Source: Capitulum mitella (Eukaryota > Arthropoda > Thecostraca > Pollicipedomorpha > Pollicipedidae). From it: DNA of 64,000 nucleotides. The DNA lies in the NCBI GenBank assembly GCA_030062745.1, contig CP099841.1, forward strand, positions 28,461,398 through 28,525,397, read 5' to 3'. The notes beneath the pieces were generated by a model. The model searched no databases and had not been told where the DNA came from. It saw nothing but the letters and a program-made list of their open reading frames with translations. Positions 45,151 through 57,919 of the stretch are shown here, piece by piece (the first letter of the stretch is position 1; every line of letters begins with the position of its first letter). A program made the position numbers and the translations under genes.

Positions 45151-45551
45151 CAGTATGTACATATACATAATGTTTATATATATATATATATATTAAACAC
45201 CCAGTCACAGTATGTAGACTGGGCATTTCAGCCATAGGTCATACTCAGCCTAGTGTGTGCAGGTTCGTGAGCCTCTACAGACCATTTTCGACTTCGTAAA
45301 GACAAAAGCCTGTCGACGTCAGGATCGCTATCGCCGTCAATCGACCGCTGTGCGGCCGGTGCCGTCGGCGAATACGACGTTCGACGTTGTCTGGCCGCCG
45401 GCAGGTGAAGTCGATCGGGGCGAAGCCGAAGCCGCCCGGCTTTTGGCAGCAACTGCGGGAGCCGGCCCGGATGGACCGCGCCTGCCGCTGGCTCCTGGTC
45501 GCGCTGTTCGTCGTCTTCAACGCCGTCTACTGGGGAAGCTACGTCGGCTAG
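41339..45551 (+). CDS. Cys-loop ligand-gated ion channel subunit (anion-channel type)
   Basis: Exons: 41339-41559, 41786-41868, 42340-42483, 43198-43399, 44218-44327 and a final exon ending 45551. The first four junctions keep phase. Landmarks in order: FYWRDERL; QSQFWVPDVMVYNLEA; a 13-residue Cys loop (C-AMDFSTYPFDEQH-C); SELVYEW; M1 FLWHTFLPCVLLVTTSWLSML; the M1-M2 linker IPGR and M2 MVLSITSLLALLTMF; the M2-M3 linker and M3 EVSYIRASDVWYVGCLFFDF; and M4 LLVALFVVFNAVYWGSY before the stop. SYIRASDVW matches the SYVKA.D.W of GABA/glycine/glutamate-gated chloride subunits. The usual PAR before M2 is PGR. Such receptors are pentameric plasma-membrane channels; ligand and subtype cannot be told here. 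The M3-M4 loop appears short. Confidence 0.9.
41786..41868 (+). CDS. channel exon: Cys loop
   Basis: Acceptor ATTCCAG and donor AGCT|GTAAGT. Encodes AKMTISCAMDFSTYPFDEQH then CPVEFGS. Thirteen residues lie between the two Cys, which is the family's diagnostic spacing. Confidence 0.93.
42340..42483 (+). CDS. channel exon: pre-M1 extracellular strands
   Basis: Acceptor CCTCCACAG; the split Tyr codon is completed from the previous exon. Encodes YSHKSSELVYEWAPRPASLG then YMDKRKLSNFIAEI...YDDE. The donor is GAG|GTCAGT. Confidence 0.83.
43198..43399 (+). CDS. channel exon: M1 and M2
   Basis: Acceptor GCGTCCCCAG gives DFCFTNVLVTVRLRRRTVFF, M1, then LLPPEVIPGRMVLSITSLLA (M2) ending TSSL. The donor is CCT|GTGAGT. 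Confidence 0.9.
44218..44327 (+). CDS. channel exon: M2-M3 linker and M3
   Basis: Acceptor CTTTCAGCAG (two in-phase choices, 44217 or 44220). Encodes GMEVSYIRASDVWYVGCLFF and DFLIILEYAVLLFLQ. A donor C|GTAAGA lies at 44328. If that donor is skipped, the frame runs on through a basic stretch (RKKKDDEE) before stopping at 44417. Confidence 0.88.
44513..44578. repeat. AT microsatellite in the last channel intron
   Basis: An (AT)n tract followed by GTATACATACATACATG. Confidence 0.9.
44612..44882 (-). mobile_element. tRNA-derived SINE-like sequence, two tRNA-like modules
   Basis: On the minus strand, GTTAGCTCAGTTAGTAGAG (44861-44876 region, box A/D-arm) is followed by GGGTCCGAGTCCC (44829-44817, box B). 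A second module has TGTTCAGTTGTAGGG near 44675 and GGGATTCGATCCC at 44631-44619. Neither can form a full acceptor stem, so these are SINE-like rather than working tRNA genes. They lie inside the last intron of the channel gene. Confidence 0.65.
45113..45195. repeat. AT microsatellite
   Basis: Two (AT)n tracts separated by CAGTATGTACATATACATAATG. Confidence 0.9.
45405..45551 (+). CDS. channel last exon: M4 and stop
   Basis: Encodes KPPGFWQQLREPARMDRACR then WLLVALFVVFNAVYWGSYVG and TAG. The MDR.CR...VALFVVFN.VYW pattern is a standard M4. The acceptor is uncertain: CCGGCAG at 45404 is usable but does not fit the phase of the 44327 donor. The true exon may start upstream, or an exon is missed. 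Confidence 0.75.
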   Translation: MKSIGAKPKPPGFWQQLREPARMDRACRWLLVALFVVFNAVYWGSYVG

Positions 45552-48500
45552 CTGCGCTCTGCGGGCACGTGACCGACACGTGACCTTATGACACGTGACG
45601 GGCAGCATCCGTCATGCAGAGGAAGCGTGGCCGAGGGCAGCTGAATGCCGCACAGTGTCTCACTAGGGCAGCAGCTGCCGAGGCCAGCGCATCAGGACGA
45701 AAGACGGGATGTTGTGAAGCAGGCGTAGTTCGCAGGAAAAACGGACAGTTGTTGCATTAAACGAGTGACGAGGAGCTAATATTATTTCCGTGAATGATTT
45801 CCGATTGCTGTTCCGGTTAGCAATGGCTTGCATTATTGCAATGAACTGATATGTATAGACAAGATGGCACCTTGAAACGAAGATCTAATGTCACGTTAAC
45901 TTTGTAGTGTGGTTTGTATTGTGGTTGTTTGAAACCCGAGTAGTTTCTTTCAAGGTTTTTGTGGGTTGTTAAGGACGGTATTATAGCTTGTTGCAGATAT
46001 CATGCTTTACGCGGATATGACTAGCAGAAAACTGTAGAGCACCATGCACTACAAGAATCACACTAGGCATTTAGTCCTTCGAAAATAACTCATGGTGCCA
46101 CTTGTTGCTTTTGGCGGTCAAGAATACGACTTTGAAGTAACGCTTACACTGAGCGAAAAGAATAGTAATTTCGGCTACATGATGCCTGAAATCCAATAAT
46201 GACATGCACTTGTCACGATTTCAGCCGGAAAGTTGAAAAGCACATTATTTCTGCCGGGAAGGAAATTATGTCGTCACTTTGCCGTTGCCATCCGCTAGCC
46301 GCCAGACTCTCACACAGGGATTTTGACGTTTCTGCGTTGAATGCTTGTTTACGGGATATCTAGACGCTGACTACTGGTCGGTTGGACCTAAGGCCCACTC
46401 AAGACTAATAAAAAAACGTTCAGAAATAAACCATTTGTAATATCAACCAATTTTGAAATAAAAACCTTCCCAGTAATATTACAATTTATAGAAAAATATT
46501 AAGAGGTGAAAATCTGATTTCAGTGGGAGATGGAAATAGAATCATGAAAAATTAGTAAAATGAAATGGTTTGAAAAATATCTCATTACAAATTGACTTCT
46601 GTTACCAAACAAAATGAAGCAATAAATAAAGAATTGCTCCGCCTAAATTAGTAAGAACATAACATAATCTAACCAGACCCACCCTAACCTAACTTAAACT
46701 AATCTCTTTGTCGGACCAAGCCAAGCACGATCGCACCCTGCGTCAGCTTGCGACCTCCAGTATCCTACTCGTATATCGCGAGTTCGGCGTAAATAAAATA
46801 CTAGAATGCAATAATACTTCTATGATATATCTTTTGATGTAATACAAAAATGAAGTGATTTAATAATTTAACCATTGCTTTAAAACCAGTTTGTGGAGAC
46901 AAAATGTTATTTATATATGGCATCATTAAACACCTCAATATCAGTTCAGGGTCTTTACAGATCTCAAGTATGAACAACCTCGACCTTGGTGGGACTGCAT
47001 TTTGCGCCGTGGAATGTTGCTAAACTTTGTCATCTGGACACCAGCTCGGCAGCAGAACATAACACGTTTTCGTTACGATTTTATCGTCTTTTTTTGTAAA
47101 AATTCTGGTGTTGTTAAATATGAACAGGACAGAATGTTCTTTACAGTGATGACCGTTGTATAAATTACTGTTTGCAGTTCATCCGGGGAGAAATTAACCC
47201 CTAGCCACGGATGTCGATTTTTTTTTCGAGGGTATCCTGGCCAACCCAATGTTGATTTGAGCCCCTCCAATGTTGGTTGGAACCTGTCCAATATTTTCCA
47301 CCAGTTTTAGAGAGAATTGGGTAAAGATAACGACAGAAAGGACCGCAACAGCTAAAGACAGACGGAAGATAAAGTATAAGCCACCAACTGATGTATCTTT
47401 CTATCTTTGTATCTCCTCTATATGTATATGAACATATATATCTATAAACATGAGATATGCCCAATTTTTTGTTCCAAAAATAGTGATAAGAACTGAAAAA
47501 TTTCCGTTGATCAATATAAAGTGGCCTAAATCCGTTGAGAAACCAACGTTTGTGGATAGGTTAGAATGTCGGACCCACGGCTCGACCCACCCAGTCATTT
47601 ACTGAAACTGACGCCCTTGCCTCTAGTCCTTTTACATTTCAGTCGCTGGGCCGTACATTTGAACTGCGCACATATCTATTAATTGTCAGTGAACTGACAT
47701 TCTTATGTAGCATTTGCATGTTCAGAACCTTCGTGTAAAGAACGATAGATCAGATTCAAAGTGTTTCAAATGATTTTAAAAGTAGTCGCTAAATACCTGG
47801 AAAAACCGAACCTGGATGTCCGATGTCTGCACAATATGCTTACAACCAGCAACGTACGCAGTGCAGTCTGTCGGGTGGCTGGAGACCAGTGAAGACCTGG
47901 CGTCTTGTGGCGATGCTCGGCCACACGAACCTGCTGAACCGGCATTTCCCGGTCCCGCATGTATCCAGTGGTGGCGTGATACGTCAGTGTCTGGCGATGA
48001 TGTGATGTACCGGTCTTCAGGCGTTTCCCAGCAGACTGCTTTTCTCGTGATTTCAGTTCACACTGAGCTCTTCCCCATTAAGAAAATCCTGGCTGCATCC
48101 CTGTACTGGTCTCTCGTGATAACACACCTTACCGACCTCTAATGACACTTCATGATGGTCCGTCATGCGAACATCGCGGGCCGCCGTCAGCTTGCCTGCC
48201 ACGGAGACTGGTAGGGAAGGGCCCGACGCTGCACCCCTGCCGTCGGTTGGTCCTGCGTGCTGTCAGGGGAAGCTGGCCCAGTTAGGTGGCGCCACTGTGC
48301 TTCCTCCGCCACAAGACGCCATTCGCGATTTTAGTCGACAGTGGCGCCTCTAGCGGCCTTCCGCATAAACTATTCATGTAGGATGGTCGGTGCCATATAT
48401 TTCCATGCGGTGGGTTGGAGCGGAGAGCATCGGTATATCATTTGAATTCTTCCCGTTAGAAGGCAAGGCATTGCCGGCAGAGGGCGACGACGGAAACAAG

Positions 48501-49607
48501 AAAGTTCCATGGTGCAAGGAATCTCATTGCTGTGTTCCATAATGTTACCAACAGGGGTGCGGGAGCTCCTTCGCAGTTGGGTGCGGGGAGGGGTAAAGAA
48601 ACATTTTGGGTCAATTCCCTCCAGTCAGCTCTCATAGGGTCAATACTGAATTTCAAATATGTTGGGGACAGCTGCCCCCTCACCCTTCCCGCGACCTCGC
48701 GCTAGTATGAAAAGGACAGGACGCTGAGTTTCCATTTCTTCCCGACGCACAAACCTCTGCTGAATGAAAAGCAATGTGGGGATAATGGATACAGGTTACA
48801 AGAATGTTTGCGGGCAAGATTCGATTTTAAGCCATTCATTTCTTCCAGCACAAATTCGCCTGTTAAAAACGTTTTGCATGACAGTGCCCTGTGACAATGA
48901 CCCATAATCTTTTGTCCATGGCCATAAGGACTACATTTTAACCATTACTTGCCCGCCTTACTAAAATGCATCATTAAAAACTCTTGCACCAGCCTGACGT
49001 TGCATCGGGATGTTGCATGATGCATCAGTGCCCCAACACCTGAAGATAGTGTTGACTGCTGGATATTTTATCCATGCGCGTGAAATGGATCATTGACAAT
49101 ACATGTGATGTTTAGGGAGAAGATACATCAACTGAACCTGCACCAGGGCCGTTTTTTTTTTGCAGACGGTGAAATGGTACTGGAGCATTACGGCCTATGT
49201 GTGTCGTTTTATATACCTTCGGAGGGACATGAGCCATTCCATTTCCCACTTCAGCTCCTCCAGCAATCATCCGAGCCCTCTCAATATTTTCTCGCACCTC
49301 AGAAATTAAATATGGATAGGTATAAGAATCGTATCTTTATACCAACGTGTAATATTTAATGATAAATTCGCCAGATTAATACAATGATTATTAAGTCATG
49401 ATATAGATATATATATATTTCCGTATATAAATATATCCCCCACCTGGGGAGAGGGGAATGAAGTCTGGTTGTTGGAGACCTAAGATGGGGCCTCCCAGTC
49501 ATTTGCACAAAATGACACCCCTGTTTTGACAAATGCATCTGAGTAACCACTGACGGGTTGTTGACTAATAAGGCTGGGATTCTGCAGACGATGCAACGTC
49601 TAATCGC
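45552..49607. other. intergenic sequence, no recognisable gene
   Basis: Short unsupported frames only. There is a small (TATA)n tract near 49403-49435, a GC-rich patch near 48170-48350, and a CCTAACCTAAC piece near 46686 that is too short to be a telomeric repeat. Confidence 0.6.
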
Positions 49608-49611
49608 TTAA

Positions 49612-50901
49612 CCCTGTTCCCGGAGGGCTAGACGGTATGGCCGATTCCCGGCAGGGGTTGGGTGGGGGGGGGGCGATTCGGTCCCCTCCTGAGATCTCGA
49701 TAATAACTACACATCCGATTTCATTGCAAAAACGGCAGTTGATTTGCAATGACGTAAACTACACCTTGAAAAACGAAGCTTTCAAAATTTTAAAAGTGGT
49801 GGATACAGGGGGCAAAGATATCAAAATGAAGAGTAATTTTGAACTTGTTGTTCTTTGTTGTTGTTGTTTGTTTTTGTTGTTTTGTTATTATTGTTGTTTT
49901 TGTTCTTGTTGTTTTCCTTTGTTTTGGACACCGTCGTTTATGGACCGATTTCTATGAAACTGGCATGAATCGAGAGACTATGGATGGGTCTTTTCAAACT
50001 GGCACCATATTTGAAATTTTGAGAAGATTCATAGACGTTCACAGAATTTCAAAAATAGAAGGATTAGTTTTCTAACAAATGAATGAACAAAAAAAGGCAA
50101 AAGCGCTTTTTTTTGGCTTCTGCTAGTCATGTTATGCTAAAGAAGTACAAACGGTATTACAATGTTTGCATGATTTTAGCATAGGCGGTGCCAGGGACAT
50201 GAGTAAGGGGAAACTGTCACGGTCACATGCTCCTCGGATCAACTTGTGACCCTTGGCCTTAAATGACCTCCAGTGACCTTGGAGTCACTTGGAATGACCT
50301 CATGTGCTTTTAATATTATCTCTAAACGTTTTCAGTCATTTAAATTTACTCTATTCCAAAAATTCCATTTTACGGCTATTATGACATAGGGTACGCTCAC
50401 TGACATTTTAAGTCATAGCTCCGTGACTCGGCCTGATATCAAGCTGAAACTTGATACACAAGTAGATGGCACCTTTCTACGTCACGTATATTTCGGGTTT
50501 GACATTTCAAAAAATAACGCCGAAATTATCACTATAAAACAAAAATTTTGACTTTTGACCCTGACCTGACCTTGTAAAGTGACCTCGGATGAACAAAATT
50601 GTATTTGCACGTGTCCCAACTATTTAGCATATAAATCCATATCCATCTTAAAAACGCTATTTTTGACAGTCATTTTCCTTTTTACCCTCAACATGGCCAA
50701 ACGTGGCGTGAGGTGCCTCCCAAAAACTTTGCCTGGCTTCGCCCCTGAGCAAAATGGAATTTCAAAATTCTGTCAAAGTACGTAGAAAAGAAAAGCTATG
50801 AAAAGGTACCAGGTCTCGTAAAGCTGCGTCAAAAGCCTTGGGATTGGCAAGCAGAAAACCCGAGGTGGGTCGGATTCAGTCCCCTACTGCCGGGGATAGG
50901 G
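49612..50901 (-). mobile_element. TTAA element copy C, reverse orientation
   Basis: TTAA at 49608-49611 and 50902-50905. Ends are CCCTGTTCCCGG and CCGGGGATAGGG, each one base off the consensus. The inner end motif (CGATTCCCGGCAGG) is on the left, showing inverted orientation relative to copies B, D and E. A TTG/TTGTT-rich tract (about 49845-49925) is extra to this copy. Confidence 0.92.
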
Positions 50902-51204
50902 TTAAGACAGTGATCTCCATTTCTTCCTTTTTTCTCTCAAGAACACCGCATTTTACAACATGCTCAGCCTTGAGCATTGCTACCCCTTCCTGCCAGCAAC
51001 GTTGACGACCGGGCGTCTTCGCCGGCGGCGGCGCACAAACAACAGCCCACCAGACCCACCACCCGGCCCGTCATGGTGCTCTTGCTCGAACACGCCATCA
51101 TGGGGAAGGGGAGGGGCAATTAGGTTTCCCTTCTAAAATCCAAATGATGACAAAGCAGGTCTGAAAGTGGCGCCATTGGATAGACTCATTCTTGGTCTTT
51201 TTAA

Positions 51205-52422
51205 CCCTATTCCCGGATAGGGGGTCGTGGGGGGGGGGCTGAATCCGTCCTCCCTCGGGTTTTTTGCTTGCCAGGTCCAGGATTTTGATGCAGCTTTACG
51301 AAACTTGATGACTATTCCTAACTATTCTTTTTACGTATTATAACGACATTTCGTAATTCTATTTTCATCAGGGGCGGTACCAGGCTTCGCTGCTAGGAGT
51401 CGCCTTGGACCATTTTTTGCCCTGTTGAGGGTAAAAGGAAAATATCTGCCAAAATAACGTTTTTAGGATAGAACTTAAATTTCATATTGCTGTACAGGTA
51501 AATAGTTGGACAACATACGAGTACATGTTTTCACCTGAGATCACTTCACAGGGTCATCTCAAGGTAAAAAGCCAAAATTCGGTTTTATAGGAGTAATTTT
51601 GTCGCTATTTTCTAAATGCTCAACCCGAAATATATATGACGTAGAAGAATGCTGTTTATTTATGTACCAAGTTTAAGCTTGATATCAGGTAAGGTAACGG
51701 AAATATGACTTGACATGTCGGTGCGTGCTCCCTATATCAAAACAGCCGTGAAATGGAATTTTGGAAATAGAATGGATTCAAATGATTGGAAACGTTTTCA
51801 AATAATATGAAATCCACACAAGATCATTCATATTAAATCTGAGGTCACTGGAGGTCATTTAACGCCAAAGATCGTAGGTTGACCTGAAGAACATATGACC
51901 ATGACAGCTGCCCATTTTTCATGTCCCTGGCACCACCTATGCTAACATTATAGAAACATTGTAATACGATTTGTACTTCTTCAGCATAACATGACTAATA
52001 GAATTTAAAAAGTGTTTTTAACTTTCTTGTTAATCCTGTTAAAAAAAATTAATCATCCTATTTTCGAAACCCTATGAACGTGTATAAATTTTCGCCAGAT
52101 TTCAAATGTATGGAATAGTGGTAAAACTGCCATCCATGATTTCTCGATTCATGCCAATTTCATCAAAATCGGTCCATAAACAACGGAGTTATAACAGGTC
52201 GAAAAGAGTTCCGTGTTTTGACTTTTTTGCCCCCTGTATCCTTCATTTCAAACATTTTGAAAACTTCTTTTTAGAAAAATGTACTTAATGTCATGGCAAA
52301 TCGATTCCCGCTTGTTGCGATGAAATCGGATGTGTAGTTCTCGAAATCTCATGGGGGGGTGAATCCGCCCCCTAACACCCAAATGGGAATCGGCCATACC
52401 GTCTAGACTTCCGGAAATAGGA
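51205..52422 (+). mobile_element. TTAA element copy D, older
   Basis: The left end has TTAA at 51201-51204 then CCCTATTCCCGG. The right end is decayed (CCGGAAATAGGA, then TTGA instead of TTAA). Interior matches to copies A and B are clear but more diverged. Confidence 0.9.
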
Positions 52423-52426
52423 TTGA

Positions 52427-55259
52427 ATTCACCCCATTTTTCCTACTCGTGTGTTGCATCTTCGGTCACGTCAGGTCAAATGAAGGCATGTTACAGCATG
52501 TGCTGTAACTTGACGACCGTCATTTTGTCGTTTTGGTGGCTTTGAGTACCTCGGAAATTCGAAGGCGTCTTAGATATTCTCTTCATACGTAAGTGACACG
52601 ATGCCAAGTGAAAGACACCTGAACGACATCCGAGGTCGTACCAGATCATGGTTCTCGTCGGTGGCTACGTGCCTTTCGGGATGTGGCGCGACGTTGACCA
52701 CCGAATTTAAACCTCATCTCAAATCTCAGGAAGTTACGGTCCGATGAAAAGTCAACAAAACGGCTTTGGAATCATCGGTCATTTTTGTAAACTTTGTGTG
52801 AGTTTCAGAAACATAACTAAAATCGCTAAAAAGGTATTCAGGAAAAACTTACCGGGGTTTCGGATTGCACCCACTCCCACCGAATGACGGGATATTGCAA
52901 TAAAAAAAACATGTGACAAAAACTTTCAGAAGTATTTTTGGCGTCAGGAAAATGCCTGAAACACTGGATTCAGTTGAATATTCTCAGTTGCTCGGGTTTT
53001 CCAAAGCCGGGAGGCGAAAAACACGCCAGGTAAAGAAGATGGTAAAGAAAACATGCTGGCTTAAAGGGAGGTGCATTGTCAGCAGGGATGGTCAGAGCTC
53101 GCTGTGTCGTCTCGGATCCCTTTCCGCAAGGTAGCACCGCATCTGGCATCAGAACCGGATCTGTGGTCTGACTATTTTGGACTGAAGTCCTCAAAGGAGG
53201 TCGTCTCCAGTCTGCTATCTGTTTTGTACCGCGTAGTCTGCATGCTGGCAATCCGTGGTCGGGTTTTGCTGTCCGGGTTAGGCCAGGTGGTCCTCAGATG
53301 GGTGTTTCTCATCGGGTTGTGTTTGTCTTCAGGTGAGGGTTTCGGGAGCGTTGGACGAAATAGTCCTCAGAGGAGTACTGGTAGCGCCGTTATGACTCGG
53401 AAATCTTCAACGACACAGCCAAATACGATGTCTCGCATGCACCTATCTCACTATCCGAGACAGAGGATTATGACAGTGCTGTGTCGAACGTAAACGCACG
53501 AATGACCAGAACGATGAATAGGAGAGGCTTTGATGAGACGCGTTCAAGCTATCGTCCTCTCCTCGCAAACGTTCCACAACGCGGAGAGGGTACTAGCTGG
53601 ATGTAAATGATGTGCTCAGGTGTCCTCACCTGCCATTGGCCATCTTTCTTCCCACAGCATACAGTAAACTACAAAAGCAGATAGACGGCGCAGCAATTTC
53701 TTGCTTTTGTCACGTGATTTTTCCGAGGTAGAGAAAAACTATGAACACTGGAAACATCTCGCAAGCTTAATATGATAAGTGGCATATTTCTCTGTTTCGC
53801 AGACGTGAATGTCAGTTGATTTTTATGCTTTTCGTGCTTTTGAAACATCTCGGAACCTTAATGCGATAGGAGCGCATTCCTCCGTTTCGCAGGTGTGGAA
53901 ATAAATTTATTTTACGCATTTAAGACAAAAAACGGCCTAACGGGGCATCCGGAACCAGTGATACGTTAAAAGATCATCCCCAGCTGTCACTTTTTTGAAC
54001 TTTTGTAGTGAAATCACCAGGCGGTCAACTGAGGGATAGTTCTGCAGCCATTTTATTCTCTCTTTTCTTTCATTCTCTTTCTCTCTCTCTTTCCGCACCC
54101 TCTTCAACCCTTTTGTCTGGAGAGCGAAATCTCACTCAAAGGTGGGAAGTCTATCTGAACAATTTCTTTAATTATTCACGAAAACCAGCCTTAAACATTT
54201 TCATTAAATCTTCGGTAGCAGTTTCCATCGTTCTGTGGAATGCTCAGACAGCAAATATCAGGTATGAGCACTGTTTAAGTGCATTATGTTATCATGGGCA
54301 TGACAGATCATTATGAGTTGTTGAAAGTGGTTGAGTTAATTGAAAGTAGATCTCAACTGTTCCCCAATCCATCTCCATGTCCTCGAAAATGGGGATCAGG
54401 TCGCGGACGTCCTGCGGCGCGGCAAAGTGCGGTGAGGCGGGAGCGAACGAGTTTATTCGCTCGTTCTTCCGAAAAAAATATCCACGATCAGCTGAACGTT
54501 TTTTGCAAGAATGGGATCGGCGCATGAACAAATCTGCTTCAACGAGACACTTCTCCTCCAACCAAAAAGCTTTTCATCATGGAAGAAAACAAAAACATTC
54601 AACCTCGACCGTCAGGCAGGCCACAGGCGCACGCCACTTACACACGTTGCCAACTGCACCAGCTGTGGGTCAAGGCGACATATTGCGGCTAACGGTCAGC
54701 TCCATCTGCACGATCTTAATTTGAAATTTTGAAAAGCATGCGCTAGTATCCGCCTGTGGCTTCCGGTAACATAATCGCACCGCCATACAGTGTATCTAGA
54801 GTTTCTGGTGGCCGTGATTTTGCTGGCACGCTCAGACGTATTAAATAAGTAACTGAACTGTGCATCGATGTTGTTGCGCAGCTCGAGATCGATGTCATGA
54901 TCGGCATACTGACTTGCTAAATGGTTCAGCTTTGTTTCCAAACTCTTGCTCTCTGTATGGTTTTACAAAAGTTTTTTCCCTTGTTGCCGGATCACATAAC
55001 TTTGTTTTGGTATACTTGATCGAAATATTTTCTTTGACGTGAATTTTATTAAACACTAGGGCAAACGTCGCTTTAATTTGTTTCTCATTTGTTTTTTTTC
55101 GATGTCTCGAATTATATGTTTCAGTTTATCATTCGTTTCGTGTAAAATTGAGTTAAATGTACACATTTAGAATAACATTACTTTCAGTTGGTTTTGCTCA
55201 ACATTTCGGATATAACACTATCCATCTAGGAAATTTCATAGCGACATTGCATTTCAACC
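52427..55259. other. no recognisable gene
   Basis: Several short frames (for example near 53071-53493 and 54377-54724) have no family features. A pyrimidine-rich stretch lies near 54055-54110. Confidence 0.55.
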
Positions 55260-55740
55260 ACACTTAGGTTTGGAAATAAACCAAAATACGCATTCGTTCC
55301 TCGGTTGCCACGCTTCCGCTATACATATCACATCAGCACAGGATAGTTCACACAGTTCTCAAATGCCAAAACCACCAAGGAACAACATCACCAGGAAACA
55401 CGGACACCTCAAGCGCGCCAATGTAGCATACAAGTTTGCCTTGCAACATGAAGATTGTATACTTCATTACAACTCAGACTACGTTGGTGTGACTACAGCA
55501 ACAATCTCAGGACGTCTCACCATGCACTTGCGAGATGGGACACCGCAGGCGACAATGCAGGACACCCACCGAAGCATCATCACGAAACAGCAGTTCACAG
55601 ACAGCATACAAGGCATCACATCTACATACTCGAAGCATTATGCGTCAGACAATTCAGTCCGGCATCAAACAAACAGATCATCGCGGGAGTATCCCAGAAG
55701 CTCTTCGAACAATTTTACAGAAGGCGTGGCTAAAGGCAGG
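55260..55740 (+). mobile_element. Penelope-like element relic (GIY-YIG endonuclease end)
   Basis: One frame reads YKFALQHEDCILHYNSDYVG then VTTATISGRLTMHLRDG, the GIY-YIG core with its R...H spacing. A neighbouring frame reads YILEALCVRQFSPASNKQ, the usual LEA...P..N.Q ending. The switch of frame shows that it is inactive. It differs from the relic at 28956-29345. Confidence 0.72.
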
Positions 55741-56570
55741 TATGGGGATATTTGACCTCTCAGAACTAGGTGGTCTATTCTATGTTGATGTGACATGCGT
55801 AGCGGAAGTGTGGCAACCGAAGAGTAAACGCGTGTTTTCGCTTATATCCAAACGTAAAAGTGGTTTAGGTTTTTCCCACTGCTGGATGATATGTGGACAT
55901 AGTAATGTGATCCAAATGCAATGTCGTGTAATTTTCAAAATGCATAGTGCTATATCCGAAACGTTAAATATAACCCACTGAAAGTAATGTCATACTAAAT
56001 GTGTACATTCGGTTCGGCTTTACACGAGCTAAATGATGAATTGAAAGACATAATTAGGTACGTCGAAAAAAGGAAAAAAGAGCTAATTAGAGCAAAGTGT
56101 GTCTTAGTGTTCAATAAAACCAGTGTCAAGGAAACTATTCTGCCCAAGTGTACCAGAATAAAGATTAGGGGAGTGAGCAGCACATGCCTTGGTGGAAAAT
56201 GGCAGATCATGAAGGTATGTCACATGCTAAAGTGTGAAAATCGTGGATGGTCAAATCAACAAACATCATGTAATGTCTCCCAAAAGCATGTTGGTACGAT
56301 GGGACAACGGCCGTGGATTTAACCGAGCTTAACGTAGAAGAGTTACGTTTACCTTTCAAAAACAAATGGTATTTCTTAAAGCATTTCGTTGACGGATTGA
56401 ACGAGGATCGCAGCCAAAGGGGATATGGGGCCATGGGGGGGGGGACATGGGGCGTCCCCGCGTCAAGTGGTCTTCACTACATATTAGGCGATTTGGCAGG
56501 ATTACAGTTCAGATCAGTTCAGTTTAGTTTATTTACGAATATTTCCAACACGTGGATTACTGTTTGATTC
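55741..56570. other. no recognisable gene
   Basis: Unsupported short frames. A G-run near 56437. Confidence 0.5.
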
Positions 56571-56579
56571 GAGCCATTT

Positions 56580-57480
56580 CAGTGCAGCACATGCGCAATA
56601 GTCATACAAGTAAAACCAGGCAGTCAGACAAGTCAAGGCACAGGAAATACTTCGTCGAGTTTGCGTAAAAGATCCCCACGGGCTCGAGAGGCGGTGATGT
56701 CCGGCAGCAGGCGTGCCAGAACGGGGCCGCGCGATACGAAAAAGCCCCGCGGGCCACAGGCAGACGGAAAGTCAGTGGCTCCAAGGCGCCGGCCGCCGAC
56801 GCCCAGGTGGCACGCTGGGACACAGCGATACGTGGAGTGAACAGGGGCTGGACCGGCACCGGAGCACGCGAGTCGTTCAGGGCTCGGAAGACACCAATGC
56901 TGCCGCGCCTCGCAACTAGGTCACGTACGACGCGCCAGCAGCCAGCGCCCTCAAGGTTGCCGACACCGAATCCTGCTTTCGAGCCCCGGAGACGATCTTG
57001 GCCCCGAATTTCACCACCCTCTGGACTCTGCTAAGGTGGCACGACATCGCCCCGCCCCAGATCGAAATGTAGTAAAGGATGTGGGGGAAAACATGTGACT
57101 GGATTAGGAGTATCAGGACCTCGGGCATAAGGTGATGACGTATCTTATACAAGCAGAGCAGGATGGAGTTGCACTTTTTGGTAACCTTGGATATGTGCTC
57201 CTCCCAGGGCAAGGAGTTGTCGATAGCGACCCGAGCATCTTCACCGACGGAGAAGGATTACTATATGGCCGGTAAAGTTAAGGTGGAAGGATGTGGTCTT
57301 GTTGAGATTATGGGCTGTGCAGATAAGGTGCAGGGGATTCATTTTAAGAAATTGGATGTAAAGTAGGATTTGACGGCAAGGAGAGTCTCTTCGTGCTGGG
57401 ATTTCAGGATGGATAAATGATCAGGATATGCGGAATCTAGCAGCTGAGACTAATTACGGAGAAGTTATCATATGTACGCT
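56580..57480 (-). mobile_element. LINE 3' pol fragment at the left of block copy 2
   Basis: On the minus strand from 57480: degenerate RT, then LPWEEHISKVTKKCNSILLC, LYKIRHHLMPEVLILLIQSH and VFPHILYYISIWGG. After frame changes, LPVARGAFSYRAAPFWHACC follows near 56770-56700. This is the usual C-terminal order of LINE RT proteins (VFPHILY...; FSYRA..LWN.LP). Stops and frameshifts are present. It extends left of the region shared with copy 1. Confidence 0.82.
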
Positions 57481-57919
57481 GCAAAAAACAGGCCTTATAT
57501 ATTTTTCTTGTGCATAAATATGCATTTTTAATACACATGTTAAATATGCGCATTAAAAAATTGCATAAAATTGTGTCTTCTTAATGGAAATTTTGTTTTA
57601 TGCTATTGGCGTATGACGAAACCTGACATTTGTCCCTCCCTCACCTAAGAAACATTCTGGCTGCGTGCCTGGGTTCATCGTGTCTGAGTAGCAAGGTCGG
57701 AGTGCCAAATGACCTCAGAGCGGCGGGTCTTCACAGGAGCTATGCTAGCGCCATCTATACAGACGCCCAGAAAACAATCCGAGCAATACCACAGGGGGCA
57801 TCTTTGAAGATGTGATCGATGTACAAAACAATTGCCGTGTTTTTCGACCGTGGTTGTAGGAATATATTCTCATTGGCAGAGCAACCGCCCGTTGACGCAG
57901 CTGCATGTAACTCAAGCTT

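Noticed and set aside
46680-46700. CCACCCTAACCTAACTT, resembling an arthropod telomeric (CCTAA)n repeat
   Set aside because: Only about two degenerate units, in ordinary intergenic DNA.
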